Below, in pieces: positions 42,327 through 53,070 of a DNA stretch of 64,000 bases. Under the pieces are notes generated by a model. The model was given only the letters and a program-made list of their open reading frames with translations, searched no databases and was not told the origin of the DNA. Within the stretch, counting starts at the first letter, position 1. Each line of letters opens with the position of its first letter. A program made the position numbers and the translations under genes. This DNA comes from Rhynchopus euleeides (lineage: Eukaryota; Euglenozoa; Diplonemea; Diplonemida; Diplonemidae): positions 1,054,001-1,118,000 of the forward strand of contig OY723246.1 of NCBI GenBank assembly GCA_963210315.1, given 5' to 3'.

Positions 42327-45300
42327 ATGAGCTCCGGCAACGCCTCGGATGAGATCACCGATGGGTCTGCCTGGGTGAACGGGGTTCCCCCTGAGGGAGG
42401 GCAGGAGCTGCGGTGCCGCGGGCCGCAGGGCGCTGCGGCTGGGAAGGCGCAGGCATCCTCGCAGGCGGGGAGGGGTGGGTCGCCGAAGCACCGCAATGAG
42501 GCAAAGCGGGGCATGTTGCGGATCCCTTTCACCCACACAATTCTCCTCGTTTCAGTTCTGGCGATATCCGCGATGGTTGGCGGGGGAATCATCCTCTACC
42601 TCCGGGCGGTGCACGCCCTTGAGCTCGGGGTGCAGGAACTCTCAACGAAGGAAACCGAGGAGATCAGCAACAGGCTCCGCCAGTTCTTCGAAGTCCCGAT
42701 CACCACGCGCGATGGGTTCTGGAATTATCTCTACCATACGCAGGACAGGGGGATACGCGGGCAGACCCCCCGTGAGGCAATGATGCATTCTGTGAAATCC
42801 GTCTCCCTCACACACATAGAAACCTCGTATATCCTGCAGGAAGTCGGGGTAGTTCTCCTTCCGAAGCTAAAGACGCATCCAAACGGCACGCGATATGCTG
42901 ATGCACGGGAGATATTGTATAGCCATGTCTGGTATGACATCAACAAAGACAATACCAGGACCTATGTGCATGCGTATTATATGCCTGGGGAGCAGGTTTT
43001 CAACGAGTCGGTGAATGGTCCGCTTGTGGAGGTTGCAGAGATAGACCGGGTGACAGGCCAGTATACGGGGGAGAGGGGGAAGACGTTTGACGCGGCATCC
43101 TACTCCAGGAACACGCAGAGGATGTTGGAGTTTCCGACGGAGGGGATGTCGTTGGAGATTAACTCGTCCTCTGCGATTCGGACGAATTACACCGATTCGG
43201 ACAGCCCGAAGGAGATGGTGACGAACAACGAGTGGCGGAGGCCTATTATGTGGATTGCGAATGACAGCAACGCCTACGCCTTCAGTGCCCATGACAGCAT
43301 CGCGCTGCCACCGCTTGATGCCGACCATCCCTTCCATGGGTTTGGGGCTGTGCAGATCTCGGCGTATTTCATATTCTATTCGTGGGATGTGATCATCAAC
43401 AAACACGAGGATGAAAACACAATCAGGTTTGTGTACGACAGGGACCTGATGTACATCTACTCCCCGACAACAAATGCCCGGAACACGGAGGAGTGCCAGT
43501 CGGCACTTCAGAAGAGGATCAAATCGCACGACAGGGAGGTGATGGAGAAGTGTTCAGGAAGCGTGAGCACCAGCAACAGGAGGATTCAGGACCTCGTGGC
43601 GAATGATGACGGGTCGGATACGTTTTCGGAGTCGACAATCGATGGGGAGCGTTACTACGTCAGCTACAAAGGGGTTTACAGCAGCAAGACGACCAAATAT
43701 GGGCTGAATGCAGAAAATGACCCCAGCAATCACTACGACAATAAGAGCCGCACTGATCTCAACATCGCAGTCGTGTGGGCGCGCCGCAGCAGCGTCGTGC
43801 GTGAGGAGATCACAGAGGTGATCATCATCTTCGTGGTGTTCGTGGTGGGTGTCTTCATGATGTTCATCATCCTGTTCACGGCGCAGCTTGTCATCATCGG
43901 ACGCCCGATGAAGGCGCTGGTGTCTGCCACTGAGGCGATGGCTAACCTTGACACGCATCGTGCGCACGAAGTGATTCAAGATTCGGTATGTCATGGTGCA
44001 CTCTTCGGAAGAGGGTCGCAGAGAGAACAGGAAGTTTGTGATGGAAGGGTGGGGTGGGGTGGGGTGGGGGGAGTCTTGCTCGGTCAGAGGATACAAAGGA
44101 GATAGGGGGAGGGGGAGGTCAGTTCATCCAGTTCTGCTGTAGTATCAGTTCGCGTGCGGAGGGGCTGGAGCGGGGAACAAAGAGACACAAATCCTGCTGT
44201 GAGTTGTGCGGTGTTTCCCCTCAGCCCCCCTTCCAACCTTGCGTATTGCAAGTGGTAGTAAAAAGAAAAACACGACAGGTCAGATCGCCCGTCCTTCCTC
44301 GACCTCACGACTCCCCCCTACGCACCTACGGTGCTCAAACAAGTTTGTGGTGGGGTGGGGTGGGGTGGGGTGGGGCGTCGGTGGGAGAGGCACGCCACTG
44401 CATTGAATTGTCCAGTGCTGGCATACCTATGCGGCCAATACACCCCATTCCATACAGTCGTGTGATTGCACCCTTGTCCGTGTGACGGAAGTTGAGTCGC
44501 TGATGCGCAGTTTCCGACGGTATGTCATCCGATGACGGGCCATTCTGCCTGTGCTGGACGTGTTGTTGGTCCTCTGGTACAGATTTTTATTGTGCTGATT
44601 TTCCAGGCACTCGCACTGCTTATGTGTTATGTGTGTCCTTTTGCATTGTGATTCATTGAAGCGAGCATTACCTCGTGCTGTCCATTAAGACTGCAGCTTA
44701 CCACAGAGAGGGGGTGTGCGATATTTGATAGCGTCTTCATTTGAAAGAGCTGGTTCAGGCAGACCACCCACACCCCACCACACCACCCACAGGACTCTCC
44801 GCTTCATGAGCGAGTACCGTGCCTTCATGCCGCAGGGCCTGCGCCCCGACGCTCATTCGGAATCGAGTGACCCGGAGCAGGAGCGCTCAGCCAACGTAGA
44901 GTTGGACCAGCGGGACGTGAAAAATCTGGAGCGCCTGCAGAACATCGGGCTCAAGAGCAAGACGGGCAGCGTGCTGGAGGCACGGTTCGACATGCGGGAC
45001 TTCAAGGAGGGCGAGGGTGCGGCGAAGGCGATGCAGTTCGTCAACATCGTGCTGGCTGCGGTGAAGAAGAACAGCGGCATCATGCTGCAGACCTCACCCA
45101 CTGTGTGCATCGCCACATGGAACACCCACAACAGCTGCATGCGCCACGCCCACCTCGCCTGCTTCTGCGCTCTTGAGATCAAGAAACGCTCCTCATACGC
45201 AGGGTTCAAGACCGCAAGCGTCGTCGCCACCGGACGCCTGATGGCAGGCTCCGTGGGCGACAGCAACACCCGTGCGGTTGCGGCCTCTGGCGGTGTCCTC

Positions 45301-47061
45301 GAGGTGGTGGACCAAGTGTCGTACCTCTGTGGGTACCTCGGCATCTCTGTGCTCATCTCCGCTGACACCTACGACAGAGTCCGTGCGAGCGTCGACGCGC
45401 GTGTCGTCGACAAGGTTGTGCTCGAAGGTGCCGAGCAGCGTGTCACGCTGGTCTACGAGCTGCGCAGCGAGATCAAGACGCTGTCCAACAGCACACCCGC
45501 CCCCCCGGGGAACGCCGACGCCAAGGACCTCTACCAGCAGGGGTGGATGCTGTTCACCAAAGGCAAGTTCCGTGAGGCCTGCGAGACCCTGGAGCAGGTT
45601 GTCTCTGATGACCGGCAGGTGGTGAGGCTGCTCAACCTGGCACGCCTCTTCGAGAAGCGCAACGGCAAGGAGCCCTATGTGCGGAAGAGCCGCATCCCGT
45701 GGGAGGACTTCGAGCTGCAGCTCCCGAGCAGCGGGTGGCACAACGACCCGTCTGTCGTGTCGGAGCTGACGTCGCATGTGTCATACGACGAGGTGCAGGA
45801 GCTGGAGCAGATGCTCAACAGGCAGCACAACGAGGAGGCCCAGGTCTCCTTCGCGGTATCCCCGAAGCGGGGGAGCAGCAGCTCGCCCCTCAGGGCGACC
45901 CTGCTGGGCGGGACACACAGCCTCTCCCTCAGCCGCCCCAACAGCAGCGTGTCCAACGGGCTTGTCACCACGGCCTGCTCTGAGATGCCTACCATCGACC
46001 CCCTCCCGCCCGTGCTGCAGACCACCAAGAAGCACACCGTCTACACCTCCGGAAAGGTCCTGGGTGAGGGGTCGTATGGGAAGGTGTACGTCGGGATGAC
46101 GCCGGATGGCGAGCTTATCGCACTGAAGTGCCTCAGCCTCCCTGAGGACCGCAACACAGTCCGCGATATCGTCACAGAGGTATGCAAGGCGGTGTGGTGA
46201 TGCAATCGAGACTGAGAAGGCCCGAAAAAAACAGCTCCTGTGTGGGGGCACTGATGCTGATATGATAGCTCTGTATTTTCCCCCGTGGCAGATGCGTGCA
46301 GTATACCCTTGGGGTGGGAGAGCCTGGCGGGCTGTGCAGTGTTTCGTGTTGGGGGATAGCAAGCCACTCTGTGCACTGACACCCACCGCGCCTCCGCCCC
46401 ACAGGTCTCGGTTCTGAGTAAGAAGCGACACGAGCACATTGTTGCCTACCACGGGTCTGCGGTGACGAAGGACAACATTGTGATCTGTATGGAATACATG
46501 CCAGGCGGGAGCCTTGCCCAGCTGCTGCAGCACTTCGGGCAGTTCAACGCCAGCACGGTGAAACGCTACACAAAGGACATCCTCAAGGGACTGGAGTTCC
46601 TGCACGGTGAGCAGATCCTCCACCGCGACCTGAAGCCGGGCAACGTGCTGGTGTGCAACGACGGCACTTGCAAGCTGTCAGACTTCGGCACATGTGCCAG
46701 CCTAGCAAGCACAGCGCTGGGGCCAGGCAGTACCGACGCTTCAGGGATGACCCCGATGGTTGGGACGCCGCTCTATATGGCGCCAGAGGTTGTGCAAGGG
46801 GAGCGTGACGTCAAGTCTGACATCTGGTCGTTCGGCATCACAATGGCGGAGCTGCTGTTGGGCTATGTGCCGTACGACATTGATTCGGGCTGTGTCACAC
46901 CCGTGTCGTTTGCATACCTGCTGGGGATCAAGGGGCTGCGCCCCAGCATCCCGGAGCAGATCGAATCCACCGCGCGTGCCGTGATTATCACCGCGCTGCA
47001 AGAGAAGTCTGCCGACCGGCCCAACTGCTCTGAGCTTCTCAGTTCTCAGTATTTCACCTGA
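42327..47061 (+). CDS. receptor-like STE-family kinase: sensor, HAMP, pseudo-cyclase, kinase (4 exons)
   Basis: Exons 42327-43985, 44458-44519, 44793-46179 and 46405-47061 join in frame to 1254 residues; donors are GTATGT or GTATGC and acceptors are CAG. TM1 spans about 69-91 (ILLVSVLAISAMVGGGIIL), followed by a 400-residue outside sensor region. TM2 spans about 497-522 and then HAMP-like IGRPMKALVSATEAMANLD. Exons 2-3 supply the linker VTEVESLMRSFRRTLRFMSE. A class III cyclase-like domain (about 600-735) keeps FDMRDF near the first metal site, but SPTVCIATWN replaces the usual Gly-Asp motif, so catalysis is doubtful. The C-terminal kinase (about 990-1252) is complete: GEGSYGKVYVG, IALKCL, HRDLKPGN, DFG, GTPLYMAPE. 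This arrangement suggests a signal-sensing STE11-type kinase, resembling euglenozoan kinases with cyclase domains (from memory). The ATG is preceded by the long (CT)n tract. Confidence 0.88.
43986..44457 (+). other. intron 1 of the receptor-like kinase gene
   Basis: 472 bp from GTATGTCATGG to CCATTCCATACAG, phase 0. It contains several GGGGT runs (44041-44072, 44348-44375). Confidence 0.8.
44520..44792 (+). other. intron 2 of the receptor-like kinase gene
   Basis: 273 bp from GTATGTCATCC to CACCACCCACAG, phase 2. The shared donor sequence GTATGTCAT with intron 1 strengthens the call. Confidence 0.8.
46180..46404 (+). other. intron 3 of the receptor-like kinase gene
   Basis: 225 bp from GTATGCAAGG to CTCCGCCCCACAG, phase 0. 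It falls inside the kinase domain, between the ATP-lysine strand and helix C (TE then VSVLSKKRHEHIV). Confidence 0.92.
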
Positions 47062-47998
47062 GGCTCGTGCATGCACCACATAACTGCAGCACAGGTAAGG
47101 CCGTGCATGCAGGTGCATTCCTCGCCAGGTTTCATGAGTGAGTGGTGGGTGGGCAATATGCACCAAAGATGCCCAGGGTTGGTCAGGGATATTTTTCCTC
47201 GCCCCTGCTCGTCCCAGGGGCTTGAGTTCGCTTCGTCAGTGTCCTGTTTTAGTTTATGCCTGTGAGTGGGCCGTTAGGGTACGGCAATGGCCAGCCAGGC
47301 GGTACAAAACCGACCTAGCCCAAAAACTGTGCAGCAGTGCAAATCTGAAGAGAATATAAGAGTATTCGTTGATCGCGAGAGCACCCACGCACCTGCAGCA
47401 TGGTGATGTTCTGCAAGGATTTGCACGGGCACAGTTTCCTGCATTGTGAGCGCGACTCTCAAAAAAATATTGGCCTTGTATGTAGCTGGGCTTTGGAAGT
47501 GACGCCTTGCTAGCTGTTGCCAGTTCTCTCACCCCTCGCATCCTTTGCAATACTTTGGATTGTTGCGCTGTTGTGTGATGGCCCGTTCTGATCAGGCAGG
47601 AAGATCAAGGATTAGGAGCCCCTGTGAACACACGTGGAATACGTGTCAAAATCTGCCTCTCACTCCCCGGTTATGCCCCCGGCAGCTGTCACCGGTGCCG
47701 GTGCCTGGGAATGGGTGAAACATTGCAAAAATGCCGAAATCGGCAGGTTTTGGGGCGGGGGAAGGTGGGGAGGCGGTGGCAGCACCGGACGAGCCCATCT
47801 TGAGAGCCGAAGGACTGTGTATCATATGGGTTTGATGCGCTCGTGGGTGCTCACTTTTCAGCACCTTTACATTTTAGACCGATCCCCCCCCCAGGCCCTG
47901 GGGTAAGGATTTTTGGTAGTTCACGGATTTCCTCCGGGGGGGGGGGGGGGGGTAGGGGGGGGGGGCTCCCCGCACGGTGCACGACGCGCTGGCACGGG
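47062..47998. other. 3' flank of the receptor-like kinase, no gene
   Basis: Ordinary unique DNA. G-run and C-run tracts from 47884 to 47980 lead into the AACCGGTT island. Confidence 0.6.
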
Positions 47999-48245
47999 CT
48001 GAACCGGTTCTGGAACCGGTTCCAGAACCGGTTCGGCGGAACCGGTTCACCGGCGAACCGGTTCGGTGGAACCGGTTCCAGAACCGGTTCGGACGAACCG
48101 GTTCACCGGTGAACCGGTTCCGCCGAACCGGTTCACCGGTAAACCGGTTCCGCCGGTGAACCGGTTCCAGAACCGACATTTGCGAACCGGGCAAAGTGGG
48201 TCCCGACCGGTTGGCCGTGTACCGGTCGGTGGACCGGTATACGGA
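47999..48245. repeat. palindrome island, word GAACCGGTTC
   Basis: Over twenty copies of AACCGGTT in 250 bp, joined by short linkers (GGCGAACC, GGTGGAACC, CAGAACC). It ends with degenerate GACCGGTTGGCC and GTACCGGTCGG words and abuts repeat N copy 2. Open frames of (EPV)n or (NRF)n type are artefacts. Confidence 0.92.
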
Positions 48246-48261
48246 CCTGACCCGCACTGAG

Positions 48262-49950
48262 TCATCTCAGACCTATGGGTTTCAGTCCCAGTGTCAGATT
48301 CAGACCTACTGATCCAGAACCGCACCCTCTCCTTCCACACCAATTGTATCCGCTGCTCATGGGTCCGACTGACGACGATAGCAATGACGATGGCTCCATA
48401 GCAAAGATGGCTACCACTGTCAAAGCTCATCTGGAACAGAAACTGTCCCAGATGGAAGTCTCCTGTATAAATACAGGGTTCGGGTTTCCCACGAGTGTAA
48501 CGCAGATACGTGCAGGTGTGTCAAGAGAGTGTGCAGCTCACAGCAGTTCCTCATCCTTGGTTCTGAACCCCACAGTTCTTCGAATCACAGTGACAACAGG
48601 GAGGCCAGATCCAAAGATCAGGCTTTCCCAGACGCGGTTCAACTGGTGACGACCGTTGTTGAGAGACCGGAGCGGAGGTCGACGTCGGCTTATCTCATGC
48701 TACGGCAGGGGTGAGGACTCAGCCGCCACCCCGGGTGGTTTGCAGGTTGAACAGGTTGTGTGGTTCCATTGATCAACATAGGTCGGCCTGTCTGATAAGA
48801 CTCAGCCACCCTGCGGGTCAATTTATTCTAAAAAGGCGCCTTTTTGACCAAAAGGCAAAATTTCCTCCCATCATGATCCCGTACCACAGAGGCCTGCCTC
48901 TGTGTATGTGTACGTTTTGCGATGACGGGGTGTGGAACCTGGCGTAGACCGAGCTACAACACAGGCGCCGTGGGTCAATTTTTTTTAGAAAAGGCCTTGA
49001 CCAAAGGCATCCCCCTAACACTTAATTGCTCTGCTTCAACCTGAACCGACCCTCTAGGCAGCGTGAGGTGGCTACGTCGAGCCACTTCGTGGACAGCTGC
49101 AGTACCCTTCCCTTGTGTTCCTCTGTCAGGGGAACAACACAATAGCAGCATACGTATTGTTTCATTTCAGTCAGCCAAGGAAAGTCGAGGAGTTCGAGCC
49201 GTTGAACAGTAACCAGAGGATGACAAGCAGGTTGAATATGCAAGCAGTGATCTCCTGTGTACCCTTGGACCCACATTAAACTCGAACTGAAGCCCTCAGT
49301 CGTCCTTGACCAGATTCAGACCCGCTTTTCCAGAACCGCACCCCCTCCCTCCACTCCAAGTGTATCCGCTGCTCATGGGCCCACGTGACCACAAAGACTT
49401 AATCGTGACTCCATAGCAAAGATGGCTACCACGCTCAAGACCATCTGTGAACAGACGGTGGTCTCCTGTTTCCAGGGGTATGGAATTACCACGAGTGTAA
49501 TGCAGGTACGGTAGGTGTGTCAAGAAGGTTTGCAGCTCACAGCAGGTCGTCATCTTCGTTCTGAACCTTGGTTCTGAAGTCGACAGCTCCTCAAGTCGGA
49601 GGCACACAAAGGATGGGTTCCGCAACTGTCCAACTATCTACAGACTCACAGCCCAGAAGGTGCAGTCCAGGTTCCACAGAGCAAATTAAATGTTAGCATT
49701 TCTGCACAACTACCGTATCGCAAATCGCAGCGGCGGTAGAAGTGACTGACTCTAAAACGGCGAGGTATCAGTCTTGACGCTGGAAAATTCCGTTCGGAAA
49801 TACCAAACACATCCAGAAAGTGGAAGGAATGGGCGCCAAGATGATGCGAACGATTTTTGGGGGGAGGGGGTGGACTGCCCTGTATCGTGATACCCGTGAG
49901 GGTAAAAAAATACAGGGCAGGGAGGCACAGGCGCAGGCACAACAGAGGCA
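48262..49950 (+). repeat. repeat N, copy 2, with an embedded partial second copy
   Basis: Matches 28706-30080 over most of its length, including TATAAATACAGGGTTCGGG at 48466-48484. A diverged piece of its own left part (TTCAGACCCGC, then GATGGCTACCAC, CCACGAGTGTAATGCAG) is embedded at about 49310-49600, where copy 1 has none. No reading frame is conserved throughout. Confidence 0.7.
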
Positions 49951-50034
49951 ATACATAGGCAGGCACCAATGGGAAAAGCGACCTCTTCTGGGACAGGCTG
50001 GGGAGGGGGGGTGGGGAGGGCGGCGCTGGGGCGG

Positions 50035-50452
50035 CTGCATGCGGTACCTGCGGTTCCGGTCCGGATTTTCGTCCGGACCGGTGCCGCATTTGAGGGGCAA
50101 GAATCTGATTTCCGAGGCCCGGGAATGGTCGCAGTGGCTTCAAATGGCCAAAAACGTTCAATTTACCCCCCGGAAAAAAAAATTCGAAAGGGTCCCCCTA
50201 TAGAAATCCAGTCAGGACTGCGTGAACCGGTTCTAGAACCGGTTCGCGAACCGGTTTCTGCCAGTTTCTGCATGCGGTACCTGCGGTTCCGGTCCGGATT
50301 TTCGTCCGGACCGGTACCGCATTTGAGGGGCAAGAATCTGATTTCCGAGGCCCGGGAATGGTCGCAGTGGCTTCAAATGGCCAAAAACGTTCAATTTACC
50401 CCCCCGAAAAAAAAATTCGAAAGGGTCCCCCTATAGAAATCCGGTCAGGACT
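50035..50452. repeat. two copies of family J (about 185 bp) flanking an AACCGGTT piece
   Basis: GCATGCGGTACCTGCGGTTC, then GAATGGTCGCAGTGGCTTC and TTCGAAAGGGTCCCCCTATA, occur at 50036-50210 and 50270-50445 with few differences. About 50 bp of GAACCGGTTC-type sequence lies between. Inverted relatives are at 11066-11400. Confidence 0.8.
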
Positions 50453-50790
50453 GGGGGAACCGGTTTCAGAACCGGTTCTGGAACCGGTTCGTGAACCGGT
50501 TCCGGAACCGGTTCCAGAACCGGTTCGAGAACCGGTTCTGAAACCGGTTCACGAACCGGTTCCGGAACCGGTTCGTGAACCGGTTCTCGAACCGGTTCTG
50601 AAACCGGTTCCTGCAAACCGGTTCACGAACCGGTTTTTGCCAGTTTCAGAACCGGTCCCAGCCGGTTCTGAACCTGTCCTCAACCGGTTCGGATTTGTCA
50701 GTAACCGGTTTGCCGTTGTGATTTCAACCGGTTCCCAAACCGGTTCCCAAGGAACCGGTTACTGTTTTCAAACCGGTTCAGGAGATTTCT
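50453..50790. repeat. palindrome island, word GAACCGGTTC, second locus
   Basis: More than twenty AACCGGTT words with linkers CTG, GTG, GAG; AAACCGGTTC variants dominate toward the right. It is followed directly by the TACATGTA foldback. Confidence 0.92.
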
Positions 50791-50803
50791 GCCAGCGCGT
50801 CGT

Positions 50804-51356
50804 GTGGGATCTTGTAAATTTTACATGTATAACTACAAGTATATACATGTATTATACATGTATAATACTTGCATGTCAACTATTATACATGTATAATACA
50901 TGTATATGCCTGAAATATACATGTAAAATACATGTATATCAAGTAAAAATACATGTATAATACTTGCATGTCAACTATTATACATGCATTTTTACTTGAT
51001 ATACATGTATTTTACATGTATATTTCATGCATTTACATGTATTTTACATGTATAATACTTGTCATGCAAGTATTATACATGTAAAATACTTGCATGACAA
51101 GTATTATACATGTAAAATACATGTAAATGCATGAAATATACATGTAAAATACATGTATATCAAGTAAAAATGCATGTATAATAGTTGACATGCAAGTATT
51201 ATACATGTATTTTTACTTGATATACATGTATTTTACATGTATATTTCAGGCATATACATGTATTATACATGTATAATAGTTGACATGCATGTATTATACA
51301 TGTATAATACATGTATTATACTTGTAGTTATACATGTAAAATTTACAAGATCCCAC
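50804..51356. mobile_element. 553-bp giant foldback made of TACATGTA words, TSD CGT
   Basis: The left end GTGGGATCTTGTAAATTTTA is the exact complement of the right end, and pairing continues almost without break to a centre near 51080, giving arms of about 270 bp. Both arms consist of TATACATGTATAAT, TACATGTAAAATACATGTAT and CTTGCATGTC words, themselves palindromic. CGT lies at 50801-50803 and 51357-51359. No coding content. Confidence 0.9.
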
Positions 51357-51559
51357 CGTGCGCGGGCTGAGGTCAGGCTGGCGACCCAGGTTTTCAGGGT
51401 GACACCAGGATTTCCTCGAAATTTTGGGTGACCCCCACCCCCTGGTCGGGCACCCTACCAGGGGGGGGGGGGGTCACGAGGGGGGGTATGGGGGGGGGTA
51501 CCCCCCCTACCCGACCCCCCTCCCGATCGGGATGGGGGGGGGGTCAGGAGGTGGTACTT

Positions 51560-53070
51560 TCACCCAATTGATGTTCCCCAGTAATAGGTGTAAATGGGCA
51601 CCCCATGGCCAAAATGACCCCACTGCGATCCGCACAGATTCCAAACGTTCAAAAGAACGGGTTTTTGGAAAATCCGAGGGGGTCCCGCTGGGTGGGTAGG
51701 TGGGGTGTAGTGGACTGGCTGCCTCCCAGCCACCTTCTCCCACGACCAGTCCCTGAACCAGACCCGTGTTTCATGGGTGATACTTGGCTCACACACCATC
51801 AAAGTGACCCCACTGTGATCCGCACAAATTCCAAACGTTCAAAAGAAAGGGGTTTTGGAATACCCGAGGAGGGGGTCCCGCTGGGTGGGGTGGGGTGTCA
51901 TGGTGTGTGTCACCCAGTCACCCTTCACCCATAACCAGCCCCTGAACCAGACCGCTTTTTCATGGGTGAAGCTGGGCACCTAGACCCACAGTGTGACCCC
52001 ACTACGATCCGCAAAAGTTTCAAACGTTCAAAAGAACGGGGTTTTGGAACACCTGAGGAGGGGGTCCCGCTGGGTGGGTGGCTGGGTGGGGTGGCATGGT
52101 GTGTTACTCCCAGTCACCTTCACCCATGACCAGCCCCTGAACCAGAGCCACATTTCATGGACAAAGCTTGTCACCTAGACCTACAAAGTGACCCCACTAC
52201 GATGCGCACAGATTCCAAATACCGTATACGTAAATATTTTGGAACGTAAATATTATGGAACGTAAATATTTTGGAACGCTGGTGGGTTGGCGTTCCAGAT
52301 TTTTTTCGTTCCACAATATTTACAGGGCTTTCTGCGACTCGGGGACTTGGACCAGGTGATCGGACGGCATACAGAGTCCCTGACGGGACCTACTCGTGCA
52401 CTTTTCGCGCGATTCCTGACGCAAGCCGTCCTCACCACCGAGTCCCCAACTGGCCCTGTAAATATTATGGAACGTAAATATTATGGAACGGACCGGCCAA
52501 AAATGGGCCCGTTCCATAATACCGTATACGTAAATATTATGGAACGTAAATATTATGGAACGGGCCCATTTTTGGCCGGTCCGTTCCATAATATTTACGT
52601 TCCAAAATATTTACAGGGCCAGTTGGGGACTCGGTGGTGAGGACGGCTTGCGTCAGGAATCGCGCGAAAAGTGCACGAGTAGGTCCCGTCAGGGACTCTG
52701 TACGCCGTCCGATCACCTGGTCCAAGTCCCCGAGTCGCAGAAAGCCCTGTAAATATTATGGAACGAAAAAAATCTGGAACGCCAACCCACCAACGTTCCA
52801 TAATATTTACGTTCCATAATTTTTACGTTCCATAATATTTACGTTCCAAAATATTTACGTATACGGTATTTACGTTCCATAATATTTACGTATACGGTAT
52901 TCAAAAGAACGGGGTTTCGGAACACCCGAGGAGGGGGTCCCGCTGGGTGGGTGGGCTGGCTGACTCTCGGCCTCCCATCACAGTCTCCTATGACCAGCCC
53001 CTGAACTAGACCCACATTTCATGGGTGAAGCTTGGCACCTAGACCCACAGTGTGACCCCACTACGATCCG
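51560..53070 (+). repeat. tandem satellite, about 190-bp unit, interrupted by a foldback pair
   Basis: TGACCCCACT(A/G)CGATCCGC recurs at about 51614, 51805, 51992, 52188 and 53051. Each is followed by TTCAAAAGAACGGGGTTT, GGGGGTCCCGCTGGGTGG and CACCCATGACCAGCCCCTGA. The unit is 187-196 bp once 52222-52897 is removed. Confidence 0.9.
52222..52897. mobile_element. two family B foldbacks in inverted orientation, TSD TA
   Basis: TA at 52220-52221 and 52898-52899 flanks CCGTATACG and CGTATACGG. The left half (to about 52520) is the inverted copy of the right half, and a complete internal terminus ATACCGTATACGTAAATATT sits at the junction. Each half has the same unique core as 2575-2715. The target is the satellite word CCAAA..TTCAAAAG. 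Confidence 0.85.

Noticed and set aside
47999-50790. Coding of (EPV)n or (NRF)n peptides in the AACCGGTT islands
   Set aside because: Pure product of the iterated palindrome, open on both strands.
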